64,000 bases of DNA from Protonemura montana (GCA_947568835.1 OX387604.1:23279076-23343075), one strand, 5' to 3'; shown: positions 1 through 13,130, counted from the first letter of the stretch. Notes: generated from the letters alone by a model not told the origin. Translations and numbers: made by a program.

Positions 1-1770
1 ACTATTTGTTTTAATGTTTCAGACTATTGATTGTCTGTTTGTACTTTTTTTTTTGTTGACTGTCTTCTATCTTTTTGATCAAAGAGACAACAAAGCACTA
101 TTATTATTATTATTCTGCCACTCGCGCATTTGTGATGGAAATCTTGCGATTTATTTGTGATATTTTTATTAATGCATACAATGAAAAGCTTACCGCTGTA
201 AGCAACTCTGTTTAACGCCTAGATGACCGTTTTTAAAACCGCCGATAGAAATTATTTCGGTGATAAAATTATGCTAATTACCTGCATGAAGTGGGCCCAA
301 ATAAACATTCTGTCAATAAAGGATTCTGCCACCGTCAAAAAAAATTTTCTCGAATATATTTGAGGTGTTTTAATTGTTTTATTGTAAGCATAACTGCAAT
401 AAACAAATGAATAAATGCAGGCAATTAGTGAATACTATTTGTGATGTATCGCTTTATAAAGTGGCGTCAGATGATGTTTAGGTTGATTAATTAGTGTCCT
501 GGATCTAGAAATAAACAGCTACAGAGCAGCAACATAAAAAAGGGTGTGTAAATGAAGCTGTGTTGATCCGTAGCTTCAGGGGTTACAAGTCGAGTGAAGA
601 TAATGTGATGGTCAGGTCGGTGTAGGTGACCCAACCCTGAAGGCTTTCTGCCATCGTATTTTCGGCTGCCGCGTGGTACGTTTCTCGCGGCGACGGCGAT
701 GCCGACGCCGACGCCGACGCGCACCTTCGCTCCCCGCGCAAATTGGCGTCGAGCTGGCGTCTTGCGGCTGGCGCCGCCGTTCAATGTGTGAATTGCTCGA
801 GGAGGGGAGGCAATCTTTTATCGTGTCAAAGGCTTGATCGTTTCGCCAAGGATGTTACTACCTAATTGAAAAAAAATCGACCGTTACAATTCGCGGAAAC
901 AATTTCTTTTTTGTACCTTTAGACTTGCGAGAAACGAGCATGCAGATCGGATAGGGAAGAAGGAAGATGGAGAGAGTTTTTTGTTGTAGAGAGGGGGAGA
1001 GATTTTCGAGCGATGCATGTAAGTGGCTAATTAGATATCAGATAGGCAACCGGCGTTGCATGGATGGTCAATGGAAGTTTCTCATCCAATCCAGCATTTA
1101 GTTGTTGCAGTGAAAACTGCAGTTTTCTTTCACTAGTTTGAGAATATTCGAATATTTTGACAAGTGACAGCTTGGGACAGGCAGACAGGTTTAATTGCCT
1201 AGACTAGGAAATGCATCTATCAAAAGGTCAAGCAACTCCCCTCCTTCCGAAAACAAAAACCCTGCGTAGCCCATGAGAACAACTCATTGTAAGAAACAAG
1301 AAAACAAACAGCGACTTCAATCATTGGCCTGTTAACAGCCGGTCAATGTATAACCAAGAAAATTTGCTTAGCTTCTGTAATAATTATGGCTAATACCTGT
1401 CCACGTTTCGAATGTTAAGGAACTGAAATGAATGCGTACCTAACCATAATTCAACCGTTTCACGACGCAAAACGCTCGACGCTCGGCGATTGCCGATTGC
1501 CGATTGGCAATTGCGCTGGGGTACAGATTGGTTTGCATCTGAAATGGTTGAACCTTTGAATAATGGATCGTCTGTGAGTTCTTCTATCAGCTAAAGTAGA
1601 CTTCATTAGCAGATGGAAGGATTGTATCGTTTACCGCTTAACAACTACTGCCTTCTGATTACTGGTACACAGCACTGTACTTTACCTATACTTCGTGACG
1701 CAGTATCTACCAATTATTGTCTACAAATTATTTAGGTCTTGGGACCGCATTTCCTAGCTGTGGCAGGTGG
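1..1770. other. AT-rich unique DNA with small CpG-rich island
   Basis: No gene is recognised. About 655-790 is much more GC/CpG-rich than its surroundings and holds a short hexamer repeat (GCCGAC, about 693-722). A 97-residue open frame on the minus strand across it has repeat-biased composition and no recognisable domain, so it is not called. A short (ATT)n tract lies near 101-114. The remainder is AT-rich and without visible structure. Confidence 0.5.
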
Positions 1771-1837
1771 CAAGGGCAAGTCGTTGATACCAAGGGCAAG
1801 TCATTGATACCAAGGACAAGTCATTGATACCAAGGAC
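1771..1837. repeat. 20-bp tandem repeat, about 3.4 copies
   Basis: The unit CAAGGGCAAGTCATTGATAC is repeated at an exact 20-bp period, with G/A exchanges (CAAGGGCAAG versus CAAGGACAAG, TCGTTG versus TCATTG). Confidence 0.9.
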
Positions 1838-1950
1838 TTTGCATCAGTTAAATCGAGGAAAATACTTGATGAAGGACCTTTTAGCCAATGTTGATTGATT
1901 TCACTGTAACGTTACATATATCAACGATCTGACTATGTAGATCGCAACAC

Positions 1951-2341
1951 CAGGGCAGGGCAGGGCAGGACAGGGCAGGGAAGGCCAAGTCAGGTCAAGG
2001 CAGGGCATGGCAGGGCAGGGCAAGGCTGGGCAGGGCTGGGCAGAGAAGGGCTGGCAGGGCATGGCAGAGTAAGGCAGGGCAGGGCAGGGCAGGGCATGGC
2101 AGGGCAAGACATGGCAAGGCATGGCAAGGCATGGCAAGGCATGGCAAGTCAGAGCAGGGCAAGGCAAGGCAGGGCAGTGCAGGGCAGGGCAGGGCAGGGC
2201 AGGGCATGGCAGGGCATGGCAGGGCAGGGCATGGCAGGACATGGCAGGGCATGGCAGGGCATGGCAGGGCATGGCATGGCATGGCAGGGCAGGGCATGGC
2301 AGGGCATGGCATGGCAGGGCATGGCATGGCAGGGCAGGGCT
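1951..2341. repeat. 5-bp minisatellite (GGCAG/GGCAT)
   Basis: About 78 pentamers alternate mainly between AGGGC and ATGGC. Because five is not a multiple of three and the units lack stops, several frames stay open on both strands (Pro/Ala/Met/Cys-rich on minus, Gly/Gln/Ala-rich on plus). These are by-products, not genes. The plus strand is G-rich and nearly free of T. Confidence 0.95.
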
Positions 2342-2581
2342 GCTATCAATAAGCATATTATTGTAGTTGCGCCCGACGTGAAATTCACTCAACAATACAG
2401 TTTTTTCGATAGAATAAATGTTGGTTGGTTTACTCGTTTTACTCGTTTCTTTTAACGCTTCAATTGTCGCTTAAAGTAGTTGCAACAGCGGCGTTATTGG
2501 CTGTGCGTGTGCTTGTGCGGTGCTTGTGCGTGCGTCCCATCCTTTCGCTGACTTAAAGGGGCACCTACGTGGGCTCATATC

Positions 2582-2606
2582 GGGGGGGGGGGGGGGGGGG
2601 GGGGGG
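2582..2606. repeat. Mono-G tract (25 nt)
   Basis: An uninterrupted run of 25 G, the longest of about 15 mono-G/mono-C runs in the window. Its real length is uncertain because such runs are prone to assembly and polymerase errors. Confidence 0.85.
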
Positions 2607-2889
2607 TCCGGACTCAGTCTCGCGCTAGTCTAATATAGTAACCATCGTGTGTATTTAGGGTAGACACTTAACATAGCCAAATGGAGCTACCGTGTCCCTA
2701 CCTATAGTCCGCTCTCTCTCACCTACCCATTCCACCCCAATTAACAGGGACAAAGATTTTACTATGCAAATTGGCGTTCTCTTGTTTCCATGGTTACTAC
2801 TACCCCTATCCACCCAGCAGCACCGCGCCGTTCCCACTCGACCCCCGCTCGACCCCCCCGCGCGAATGTTCAGGTGTCGCCGTTGTCGG

Positions 2890-2942
2890 CTACGGGATGC
2901 TACGGGATGGTACGGAATGTTACGGGATGCTTGGGGATGCTG
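2890..2942. repeat. 10-bp tandem repeat TACGGGATGC
   Basis: About five imperfect copies of TACGGGATGC, with variants TACGGGATGG, TACGGAATGT and TTGGGGATGC. Confidence 0.8.
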
Positions 2943-4295
2943 CGACGAAAGGTGACTGAGAGTTGGGCCGGCAGGCGGCTGAATAAAGGCTAAACAACAC
3001 CCGGTGGCGCTGGCTGCATAGTTTATACTCTTGATACTTGATAGGTCTCCCCACCGCTTGTGAATAGGTGTGGACAACTCTCGTCTGCAAGCTTCGAAGT
3101 AAAATGCTGAATTGGGGAATCAATTGGTACGCGTTTTATAGTTGGTGGTGCTTGGATTGACGGTGCTTGGCTTGACGGCTTAGCTTAATTTAATGATCTG
3201 TGAATCAGTTGAGGGAAAAATAAAGTTTAAAATTTTATTTGATTAAACTATAGCTGATATGATTAGCACAAGTAAATAGAAAAGTTTGAGAAAACCATGT
3301 ATTTGACCTGTGAACGGGGTTGGGTGATGCGTTCTAATTTCCTGCTAAATCGCTCATAGTTTGCTCCTAATTTGCCCCTAATTTATGTGGCGACACCATC
3401 GAACGTTTTACATTTTACCTCACGTATCCTTTGTTATCTTTTGCTTGCGAAAATAATAGCGGTTCAATAAAAAAAAAAAAAAAATGATCGGTTGAGAGCA
3501 GCGAATAACCGTCTGGAAATTTTCTCACAAAACTCTTGCGAATATTTAGCTGTAATGTTATGATTATGATTACTAATTACGATCGACCGTTCATGCCATT
3601 GCAATTTATCTCGTCATTTGTAGCGAATCTTTGAGAAAATTCCGTCCGATTGAACAAGGCTTCAGATATACGTGCTTTGATTTAATTAGTTGGCGCTAAT
3701 CGAGGTCTGGAATATAATGTGGATATTAACACAACCCTACCTCGAATATCGCGCCACAATTCACATTTTTTACACATCTGTGTGCAGATTAAAGTGATTT
3801 TTTCCAAGCACAGTTTTACCCGTACTTTTTCCCTTGTTCTTTTTTCCAAACATAACCCAAGAGTGGTTTTACCTGTGCTTCCCCACGATCTTGTTTTTCA
3901 TTTTACAAAATCTACATACTCCACAGAATTTCTGCAAACTATTTTGCGACATCATTTCCTCAATTGATAAGATTACACAACTTGATTTTAGTTAAAATCT
4001 GCTTAATATCATTCTAGCTTGATGTCTAATTAAATTAGTTGAAGGTGTGAAGTAATTAAGAGATATCAACTATAACGCGCCCGGATAAAGGTGATCAATT
4101 AAGCATATAGGTGCGTGGTGAATAAGCAGACCCCAATCTATTGACTCGTACCATGCCGCCTAAATTAGCGCTGGTCCCAGTGATCTCAAACTTCCACGAC
4201 ATTACAGCGTTTCCCAGCCTTTAAGTCTTTAAGTCGTTGGTACCGACCCTTAACTGCTATCACGCTTGCTTATGTGGGGCATGTGTAGCTAAGAC

Positions 4296-4926
4296 ATGTC
4301 TCGTCTGGCAGCCCCATGTCTGGTAGCCCCATGTCTAGTAGCTCCATGTCTGGAAGCCCCATGTCTGGTAGCTCCATGTCTGGTAGCTCCATGTCTGGTA
4401 GCTCCATGTCTGGTAGCTCCATGTCTGGTAGCTCCATGTCTGGTAGCTCCATGTCTGGTAGCTCCATGTCTGGTAGCTCCATGTCTGGTAGCTCCATGTC
4501 TGGTAGCCCCATGTCTGGTAGCTCCATGTCTGGTAGCTCTATTTCTGGTAGCTCCATGTCTGGTAGCTCCATGTCTGGCAGCTCCATGTCTGGTAGCTCT
4601 ATTTCTGGTAGCTCCATGTCTGGTAGCTCCATGTCTGGTAGCCCCATGTCTGGTAGCCCCATGTCTAGTAGCCCCATGTCTGGTAGCTCCATGTCTGGTA
4701 GCCCCATGTCTGGAAGCCCCATGTCTAGTAGCTCCATGTCTGGTAGCTCCATGTCTGGTAGCTCCATGTCTGGTAGCCCCATGTCTGGTAGCCCCATGTC
4801 TGGTAGCTCCATGTCTGGTAGCTCCATGTCTGGTAGCCCCATGTCTAGTAGCTCCATGTCTGGTAGCTCCATGTCTGGTAGCTCCATGTCTGGTAGCTCT
4901 ATGTCTGGTAGCTCTATGTCTGGAAT
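4296..4926. repeat. 15-bp minisatellite ATGTCTGGTAGCTCC, about 42 copies
   Basis: The unit ATGTCTGGTAGCTCC repeats at a rigid 15-bp period. Variants are AGCCCC versus AGCTCC, GGTAGC versus AGTAGC or GGAAGC, and ATTTCT in two units. Fifteen is divisible by three, so frames are preserved: (MSGSS)n and (CLVAP)n on plus and (MELPD)n on minus are all open for 200 or more codons. There is no upstream exon, splice site or promoter to favour one frame, and substitutions change amino acids freely, so this is called non-coding. Confidence 0.95.
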
Positions 4927-7546
4927 GCTTGGTGGAAAGATTTGCATGTATGATGCCGATAAAACACCCGGTTAATTGTGTCCAGCTCCTGCCCCAGTGC
5001 CTTTTTTGGAAGATTTTTAAGATTTGCTCTTGCCTTCAAAACAGTTGACATGGACGGGAATATCGACAGGTAGGATCTGAGCATCTTGTTCAGAGTGTAA
5101 CTGAAAGATTATACTTGCCTGTAAAAAAAAAACAGCTGCAAGGTATTTACCACAGAGAAATCAAGTGGCACACTCCTCACCGCTGATTTCCGACCCACAC
5201 TCACTTGCTAATGAAAGGTATCTTCTGTTTGACTATAATTTTAATTGTGGATTGTGGATGGATCATTTGTAAACGGATATGAGATCACTCTTCTCTCAGA
5301 GAGTTATAGCTTTTAATGGGTATTAAAAAGATTTCAAGGAGCGGTTAAAAATGGTAAAAGGTAGCAAAAAACCCGTGAATGAAGTGAAGATTGTTAGTTT
5401 ATCTTTTAGTTTTGAACAGTAGATGCTTTTGTTCCCTTGGACCGTTGGGTGATTGGTTGTTCTTGTGGAAGTAGAGCTGTGTTGGATTGGAGTAAATCGC
5501 ATCTGTGACCTGTGATTGGTGGTCTCTAGTACAAGTACAAGAGGTTCATAAGAAGGCACATAAGTCTACTGCAATTGCTGCCTAATTTTACTGCTTTTCC
5601 TTCAAGTTTACAACCCACTCAATCTTACTTGCACAGAGATATTTTTTCAACACGCTTGATTAGATATCAGAACTTCTGACAACGGATTGAATTTTCTCAG
5701 AATTATTACTTGATTGATTTGTTACTTCGATTTCTTAATCTTGAAAAGGTCACTCGTGCATTAATTTGACGGAATGGATTATGGAATCATTTAACTGTTT
5801 GCACTTTTCCAGAGAGAGCGGAGAAAGCGGAGAAATTGTAGATTCTTGTCATCATCGTTGCTAACTATTGGTGCTCAGGGGTAAATTGCATGGATGATGA
5901 TTGAACCCCTTAGAATGTTACTTTTTCGCAGCATTCAGAGATCCTTTGCTGCGCTCAATAAGAAGCGTCAGAGTCCGGAAGAAGAAAGAGACATTTTGAT
6001 AAATTGCTTTAGAGCAATTTCACTTAATTCGCCGACTAAGTTTTCTATAATTCATTCATTATCATTTCATTATATAACGCGCTTCTTGATTTTGTGTGGC
6101 GTACATGGCATACTACTCACTTCAAGATTGCATTGATTTACTCATTATCAAATTAGACTTGCCTCATCTTCACCACCTTAACACAGAATATAGGTACACG
6201 CATATATAGGCATATATATATCTATATCTATATGGAGAGAGAAATATTTTGCGTGCTGTGGGGAAACCTACCTCATTAACTCTACCACAAGTAATAGTCA
6301 GATATGAAGTTAAAGCGAAATGACTTCAAATGAGTCTCAATTACCTCCTCTCTACCTTTAGCTAAAGGTGCTCGGGGGTTGGGGTTGAAAGGAGAGCTGC
6401 GAGGAAGGTTTCAGGTGGAGGGGGGAGGGGGGGGGGGGGGTAATGGAGACACGCAAAGGTGGTAGGGATTGGGAATGGGATGCGATGGGATGCGATGGGT
6501 GAAGGGGTTACACGGGGATCTTAATTGAAATCCCCCACCTGCACAATCTCGAGGATTAAGTCGTATAGGGGGTGTTGGGGTGGCCGGCGCTTGGGGTGGG
6601 AGTGGGGGATGGGGTGCTTGAGATGGCTCAGATATAGGCTGACGTGAAAACGCAGTGGCTGTGCCCACAGTGTATACCTAGACAGAGGAGGATTGTGGGG
6701 AATTGGGGGTTTCCAGTTCAAGACTAAGAATTATAGCATGTCCAATCAGACAAAAGCTGCTTGGTTATGGTAGTTGGAGAGGGAGAGGATTTTCGAAAGG
6801 TAGGAGGTGGGTAGGTAGGTAGGTGGGTGGATAGGTAGGTGCAGTCTCCTTGTATGCATGATACGCGAAGGGTTCATTTGATAGGTTAATCGCATGGCTT
6901 GAATTAATCAAGTTTTGGGTTGCTTGCTTTCAGGTTGGGCATATTACTATATTTTGAAATAGGTATGTGACACTCGTACATTTCACCCGTTTATGAGGTT
7001 AAGTAACCTCTTGAAATCGAAATGAAATGCTTCAAAAAAGAGAAAATCAATGTTAAGTATTGGGATGTAATCATTTAGTAGCTAATTAAAAATAAATATT
7101 AAGAAAAGTAAGTTGTAAGTTCAATTCAGTTTCTTTGAACGTACAGAAGAGTTAGACAAATAATGAACGTCTTTGCAGAATGAAATTGGAAATAGGAAGC
7201 TGTAAGGCGATCCTCTATGGTTACCTTTCGTGAACTCGCCGCACATAGCAAAGCATGTGATCAAATATTAATAATTACTGTTATTCTGCACCCTTCTATA
7301 GAAAATCGTCGGCGCCATTGTTCTTGTAGATGAAAGCACATCTAATGGCAAAGTTTTCTGATTGAAGACTGACTTGTCTGTTTCTTCACTAACTCTCAAA
7401 GCAAGCAATGCATGCTTGAGTGCTAGATTTGTCCCTATTTCGAAATCTACCATAAATTACCGCCCATAGGTACTTGAGTACCTACTAACTCACCTGTCAT
7501 TTTCTGCACTTTTCTGCACATCGAGTTAGAAGTGGGTACTGCCCGT
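4927..7546. other. Unique AT-rich DNA; G-rich island at 6360-6620
   Basis: No gene is recognised. A 14-nt G run lies at 6427-6440 in a G-rich patch (about 6360-6620) that includes a few GGATGCGAT repeats. A short GTAGGTAGGTAGGTGG run occurs at about 6808-6840. TA-rich simple sequence occurs near 6205-6235. Confidence 0.45.
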
Positions 7547-7608
7547 ACCCGTGCCCGTGCCCGTGCCCCTGCCCCTGCCCCTACCCCTACCCCCGCCCCC
7601 GCCCCCGC
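7547..7608. repeat. C-rich hexamer repeat
   Basis: Hexamers of the type CCCGTG, CCCCTG, CCCCTA and CCCCGC run together. The minus strand is therefore a candidate G-quadruplex former. Confidence 0.85.
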
Positions 7609-10142
7609 ATTGCCACGTCACACTGAAAACAGCTCATTTAAGTGGGTATTCAAATAATTGGGGCAATCTTCGTGTTACGAATAATCTTGTCGTATTGTTA
7701 ATGCTAGGTCAAGCGCCCATTGAGCTTCGTCATTTCTAAAAGGTATAATCACGGTAGCTTCGTTGCAGCTTCGTGGCAGCTTCGTAGAAGCTTCGTGGCA
7801 TGTACTGAAGGAGCGCATTGCGTCGAGCAAAGAGCAGAGGAGCAGACCTAGACCGAGGTCGAGGAGGTGATTTCTCCTGCAGGGATTACCAAATTAACTT
7901 GCATTTCATAGGAACTGAATCAAAGATCAAGCCAAGAGCTTTCATTGCTCTTTGAACACTTCATTAAGGGGTATTTTACACCCCCACCACAGCTGCTCTA
8001 GCTCGCTCACTCGCTTCTGTTCTCTTCCCGTCTCTTTCCCTTCATTTCCTTTCCCTTTCCCATTCCCTTACTTGATTGAATAAGAGAGAAAAGGAATCTC
8101 TGATCGTCTATTAAATCGACTAAGGACAGCTTCCTTTAATGGAGCACTCCTAGGTATCGTCACTCTACTTCATCTGAGATTCATGCTACATTATCAGAAG
8201 TGCTCCAGTTCTCCAGTTCTTAGTTCTCAGTTCTTCAGTGCGTAGCTGGAACCATCCCAAGAAATAATACACACGCATTATTTATTTGAATATTGCTGAC
8301 CCTTGATTTACATTTTTACCCAGTACATCAAATCCTCGCATCATGTTTTTGGGCAATATGAAAAATAATGAGTTTGAATTTTGTTTTATTGTTCACCGCA
8401 TCCTCATAATGAAGATGATAGCCATGTGATGTGATGTCAGTAATGATTCCAAGGATGATCATTATGGACAGCAGCCAGATTTTGTAGGAAGGAATACTGG
8501 CTCGTCTTTCCCCCACTCGTCTCTAATTCTTTGTCAGTTGACATGTCAAGTTTTTACGATTCTTTCTTGTCAGTCTACACATTGAAAGAAGTCGTCTCAA
8601 CATGAACTTATTAGCTGTCCACAAATTTGCCACACTCTCTAAAAAAAACGCTTTCAAAAACAGCACACCAAATACCTGCCTCATTTCAAAACCAAAAAAA
8701 AACTGCCTCATTTGCAGTGATAAAATAATGACCTGCGTGCTTTTAGTTATGATAACAACCACGTAAATGAGTAGTTGACTTTGAGAATTTCAAACGAATT
8801 TTGATTTAGTTCGGTTTGTGATTTTTGTGTGCACCTATGATGGTAAAAGACCAGACTAGACGTGTCAGGTTTTGGTAGTTTGACGTACGATGAGAGTGTT
8901 GCTCCCAGAGTCTCTGAGCTCGGTGATAACCTTTTCAGACGGGTCAGGAGGTGACTGAAAAAGATCCATTTCTCCAGCTGATTAACTGATTAGCTGACGT
9001 GTGCAACCTGGATAACCCATTCAATCTCACACGTGTGGAAATATCACATCATGGTACGGCTGGATGGTTGGGAAACATTCTAAAATGACCCCAATTTTTT
9101 TTAGAAACGGTCGAAATACGCCGAACCTTATTAGTTAAGATAGTGGTTCGAGCCATGCTCTATCACTCAATATTACATCGATCAGTTGCTTTAAGATTCG
9201 TTAGACATGACATATGTATTGAACCTGACCCTCGGTTACTTCAAGATATTAACGACCCGTTAAGAAAACAGTATTCGATTGACAAACGTTTTAAACGTGT
9301 TACAGGAAAGACAACCCGTACGATATTGGTCTGTTAGTAACTTAGTGTGGTATAGTCGATGCTTGCAGCTGACTTGCTTTTGTTGGGCAGTGGTCTTTCG
9401 AATTTTGGGGCGATATATTACCACATCATAATCTCTACTTATTCATGTCATGTTTATGTCATCTTCTCCATACTGGCTCCTCAAAGCTTCCTCACATGTT
9501 AGCAACCTCGTCAAACATTATCTACCGAGTGCATTTATTCTTAGAAGGCAATGAATGATACTTGTTGGCATGTTTTCCAAAGCAGTAGAAAAAACGCGCG
9601 TGTTTGACCATGTTTCACTTGTCACTAGCAATCTAACCAAGATTTTATTCTAACTAGTTTAGCACACCCTTAAATTCGATTCACGTCATCAAACAAGTAT
9701 AGTTTTGCGTGGATTTCCATTCGAGGACCCTTTAATTCTTAAAGAAAATCTGAAATATTCGCCAAATAAATGCACATTTACAGGATTTTGTTCGGCTGTC
9801 TGGTATTCGAACACAGGGGCCAGTCAGCAAGGATGGAAGCGTGCCTGGAAAATTGTGCTACTGAACTGGGATAATATATATAAATACATATGTAGGCTAG
9901 TTTAATTTTAGACAATTCGACAAATTGAATCTAAAGTACGGCGTAATAGCAAGTTCAATTGCTTTTCTATTTTCAGTTCTTGAGTTATAAATAGACTGAA
10001 ATCTATCCTGCAGCTCATAATAAAAGAACAGGAAGAACTTTTAAATAACTGGATTTAATTGCTTGCGCTTTTCAATGAAAGCTAAGCGACTCAGTTGATT
10101 GTGTGGGCTTTCTATCAGAAGAAAGATGATAAAACCATATGA
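7609..10142. other. Unique DNA, no gene seen
   Basis: Apart from the 11-bp repeat at 7754-7799, this stretch is AT-rich unique sequence. The open frames of 60-80 codons (for example minus 8523-8762) are of the size expected by chance, and none shows a recognisable domain. Confidence 0.45.
7754..7799. repeat. 11-bp tandem repeat GCAGCTTCGTG
   Basis: About four copies of an 11-bp unit (GTAGCTTCGTT, GCAGCTTCGTG, GCAGCTTCGTA, GAAGCTTCGTG). It carries the AGCT core seen in several of the large arrays. Confidence 0.85.
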
Positions 10143-11138
10143 CCGTATCATCGTATCGCCGTATCATGGTATCATGGTATCATAGTATCATGGTATCATG
10201 GTATCGCCGTATCATGGTATCATGGTATCATGGTATCATGGTATCATGGTATCATGGTATCATGGTATCGTCGTATCATGGGATCGCCGTAACATGGTAT
10301 CATGGTATCATGGTATCATGGTATCATGGTATCATGGTACCATGGTATCATGGTATCATGGTATCGCCGTATCATGGTATCATGGTATCATGGTATCATG
10401 GTATCATGGTATCGCCGTATCATGGTATCATGGTATCATGGTATCATAGTATCATGGTATCGCCGTATCATGGTATCATGGTATCATGGTATCATGGTAT
10501 CATGGTATCATGGTATCATAGTATCATGGTATCGCCGTATCATGGTATCGCCGTATCATGGTATCGCCGTATCATGGGATCGCCGTATCATGGGATCGCC
10601 GTATTATGGGATCGCCGTATCATGGGATCGCCGTATCATGGGATCGCCGTATCATGGGATCGCCGTATCATGGGATCGCCGTATCATGGGATCGCCGTAT
10701 CATGGTATCATGGTATCATGGTATCATATTATCATGGTATCATGGTATCGCCGTATCATGGTATCATGGTATCATGGGATCGCCGTATCATGGTATCATG
10801 GTATCATGGGATCGCCGTATCATGGTATCATGGTATCATGGGATCGCCGTATCATGGTATCATGGTATCATGGGATCGCCGTATCATGGTATCATGGGAT
10901 CGCCGTATCATGGTATCATGGTATCATGGTATCATGGTATCGCCGTATCATGGGATCGCCGTATCATGGGATTGCCGTATCATGGGATCGCCGTATCATG
11001 GGATCGCCGTATCATGGGATCGCCGTATCATGGGATCGCCGTATCATGGTATCATGGTATCATGGGATCGCCGTATCATGGGATCGCCGTATCATGGGAT
11101 CGTCGTATCATGGGATCGTCGTATCAACGTACTATCGT
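10143..11138. repeat. 8-bp minisatellite GTATCATG/GTATCGCC, about 124 units
   Basis: About 1 kb of strict 8-bp units built from GTATC (or GGATC) followed by ATG or GCC. The first part is mostly runs of GTATCATG. At about 10570-10700 and 10950-11120 the array is homogenised into a 16-bp unit, GTATCATGGGATCGCC. Rare changes include GTATCATA and GTACCATG. All three plus frames are open for 200-340 codons (WYHGIMVS-type peptides) only because the unit lacks stops and its length is not a multiple of three. Confidence 0.95.
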
Positions 11139-13104
11139 ATCTTGGTTTCCGAATGTTCTCCTGACATGGTTATTATAAAATGTGTCCTCTATTTATTTAA
11201 TGCAGTAAGCAGTGCATTACATAATTAATTTTGATTCAAATTCAATCGATTTTTAATTGCGTATTAATATTTTTTACAATTTGGTCTCTTGCTAAATCTG
11301 AAATTTATTTTGGTGTACTGGCGTGGGGCAATTCTTAAGTTAACTTAAGAGTTTTGTTAGCAATGCGTCATATTTTGCTGATGGTAATATTGATAACTAG
11401 AGAAAACAAATCCAACCTCCTGAAGAAAATCACCAAGTAAAGATTTATCTGGCTTCGTGCTTAGCTAGCATCACCACCAAATTAAAATAAAAACTCGTCA
11501 TTTTTTTATTTTTAAATTTCCCTTTCATTTACAATATTGACTACTATTATTCGTTTAAAAATGTATGTCTGTTTTCTAATTTTGCAAAGAAATGGCCACC
11601 AGCTGAAAACATCTGTTCGTTCTGTTGCTTTCCGTCTCAACTTGAAGGTGTTTTTGATTAAAATATTTTCTCATTTTTCTGGTGTCCGAGCTTCGGGCCA
11701 CTCCCAAAAGAAGGGGTGGGGGGAGGTACTCGATAAAACACCAGCTGTCACATTAACATTACACAGTGCCTTAAGGAGGTTGTAGACAAACGCTATAAGA
11801 ATCTTCTTACAGATATCTACTTTTCTTATTCATATCTCAACATTTGCAGAAAATCACACCGAGATTTACGCAGCTTATTAGAAAGTTTCAGAATGCTTGA
11901 CATTGCTAGAAGTCAGTTCTGTTCAGTACCCTTAAATTATGTTCGTCACCCCTGGAATTTATTTCATGGAAACCGCTAAAAGTACAGCATCGGGAAATGT
12001 GAAATGTAGAAATTGGTCTACTGTACAATTTTACATTTATTTGGTGATAGTTGGTTGGAAAAATTAGCTTTATTTGTATTTATCTCATGTAACCAATGTT
12101 ATTCCCTAACACAATGCAACGTAGTAACGATCTCAGCCTTCAAGAGCAACCGAGTTGACTCGGAGAAAAGATATTATTTCCGTAGCAATAAGAAATTCAT
12201 TAAAATAATCTTCCTTCTGACTCAGTTTTTTTCAAATTTTGTCGCTTCTTAGATGGTGTATATTTCTTATGCATGTGAGTTATCATTGCTACACAGAGAG
12301 GATCTTAGCAAATTATGTGAGGCTCTTATTGCCTTTTATACATTGCGTTTGGCTACAACACCGTTAATTCCCATGTTAAACCATTCTAGACTATCCTGAC
12401 TAATGTTCCCGCCACTTTGTGCGGTTAGTAACCTGTCCCTCCACCGGGGCTGGCAGGTAGGCAGGTAGGTAAGGGCTGCGACCCCGAGGAGAGTCAGTTG
12501 ACATCTGTCCTCCTAAGGTATCGTCGGTTCGCAGGAACTACATTTTATTAAATCATTGTTTCCAATCCTAATTCTTGGCTTCGTTTTTACTTTAATTAGC
12601 GAAACCTTACATGACCCATAAAATAAATAATTATCGGGATAGGGGAGACATATTTTGAAAATTTGGGTTATTTTTGTTCCACGGTCTGAATATCGGAAAA
12701 CAGGGCACATAATCAGGGCAACAAATGCATGAAGCATCAATTGATATGTAATATTCCTGTACTGGCTTTTGAGCCATGAATAAAATATAAATAAATAAAA
12801 TAGTGCACCGATAGGTGGGGAGGGGAAACTAGGAAACTCTGAAATCAAAAGTGAGCTCGGGGAGTCAGAAGTCAGAAAGTTAGAGATCAGTATCGGTACA
12901 GGGTGTACGGTGGGAAATCACAAAATTTGCTTGTACACCAGTACCAAACACGTTTAATGCTCAGGTGTGTAGCCGTGTTTGAAAATTAGACATCACAATA
13001 TTTACACAAAAAGTCGCAAGTTCAGTCTTCCAAAAACGAATCTTTTACTTAATCAATTATGGCAAAAATGAAAAATAAACGTGTCGATGCAGTTTAGTAT
13101 CTCT

Positions 13105-13130
13105 CACTAATTTTTTTCTTGAAGGTGAGT
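13105..13130 (+). promoter_or_regulatory. Weak recursive-splice-like site (AAG|GTGAGT)
   Basis: A T-rich tract (TTTTTTTCTT) is followed by GAAG|GTGAGT with the junction at 13124/13125. This resembles a fused 3' and 5' splice site. The acceptor AAG is weaker than CAG. No exon structure is seen nearby. Confidence 0.2.

Larger units (their letters stand above)
2342..4295. other. Unique DNA with poly-G, 10-bp repeat and poly-A tract
   Basis: This stretch holds a 25-nt G run (2582-2606), a short 10-bp repeat at 2890-2942 and a 16-nt A run (3469-3484). A perfect AGACATGTCT palindrome lies at 4292-4301. No gene is supported. The 140-residue minus frame at 2655-3077 has no recognisable family and overlaps several equally long frames. 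Confidence 0.5.

Noticed and set aside
1901..2455. Five or more overlapping open frames of 73-164 codons as genes
   Set aside because: All come from the stop-free 5-bp repeat and are open on both strands.
4292..4301. p53-type half-site AGACATGTCT
   Set aside because: A single half-site without a second one at proper spacing; 10-mers like this occur by chance.
4270..5048. Repetitive proteins of 219-250 residues (MSGSS, CLVAP, MELPD)
   Set aside because: Three mutually exclusive frames are equally open over a minisatellite, with no flanking exon, splice or promoter evidence.
10139..11228. Three long plus-strand frames (206-341 codons)
   Set aside because: Same 8-bp repeat read in three frames.
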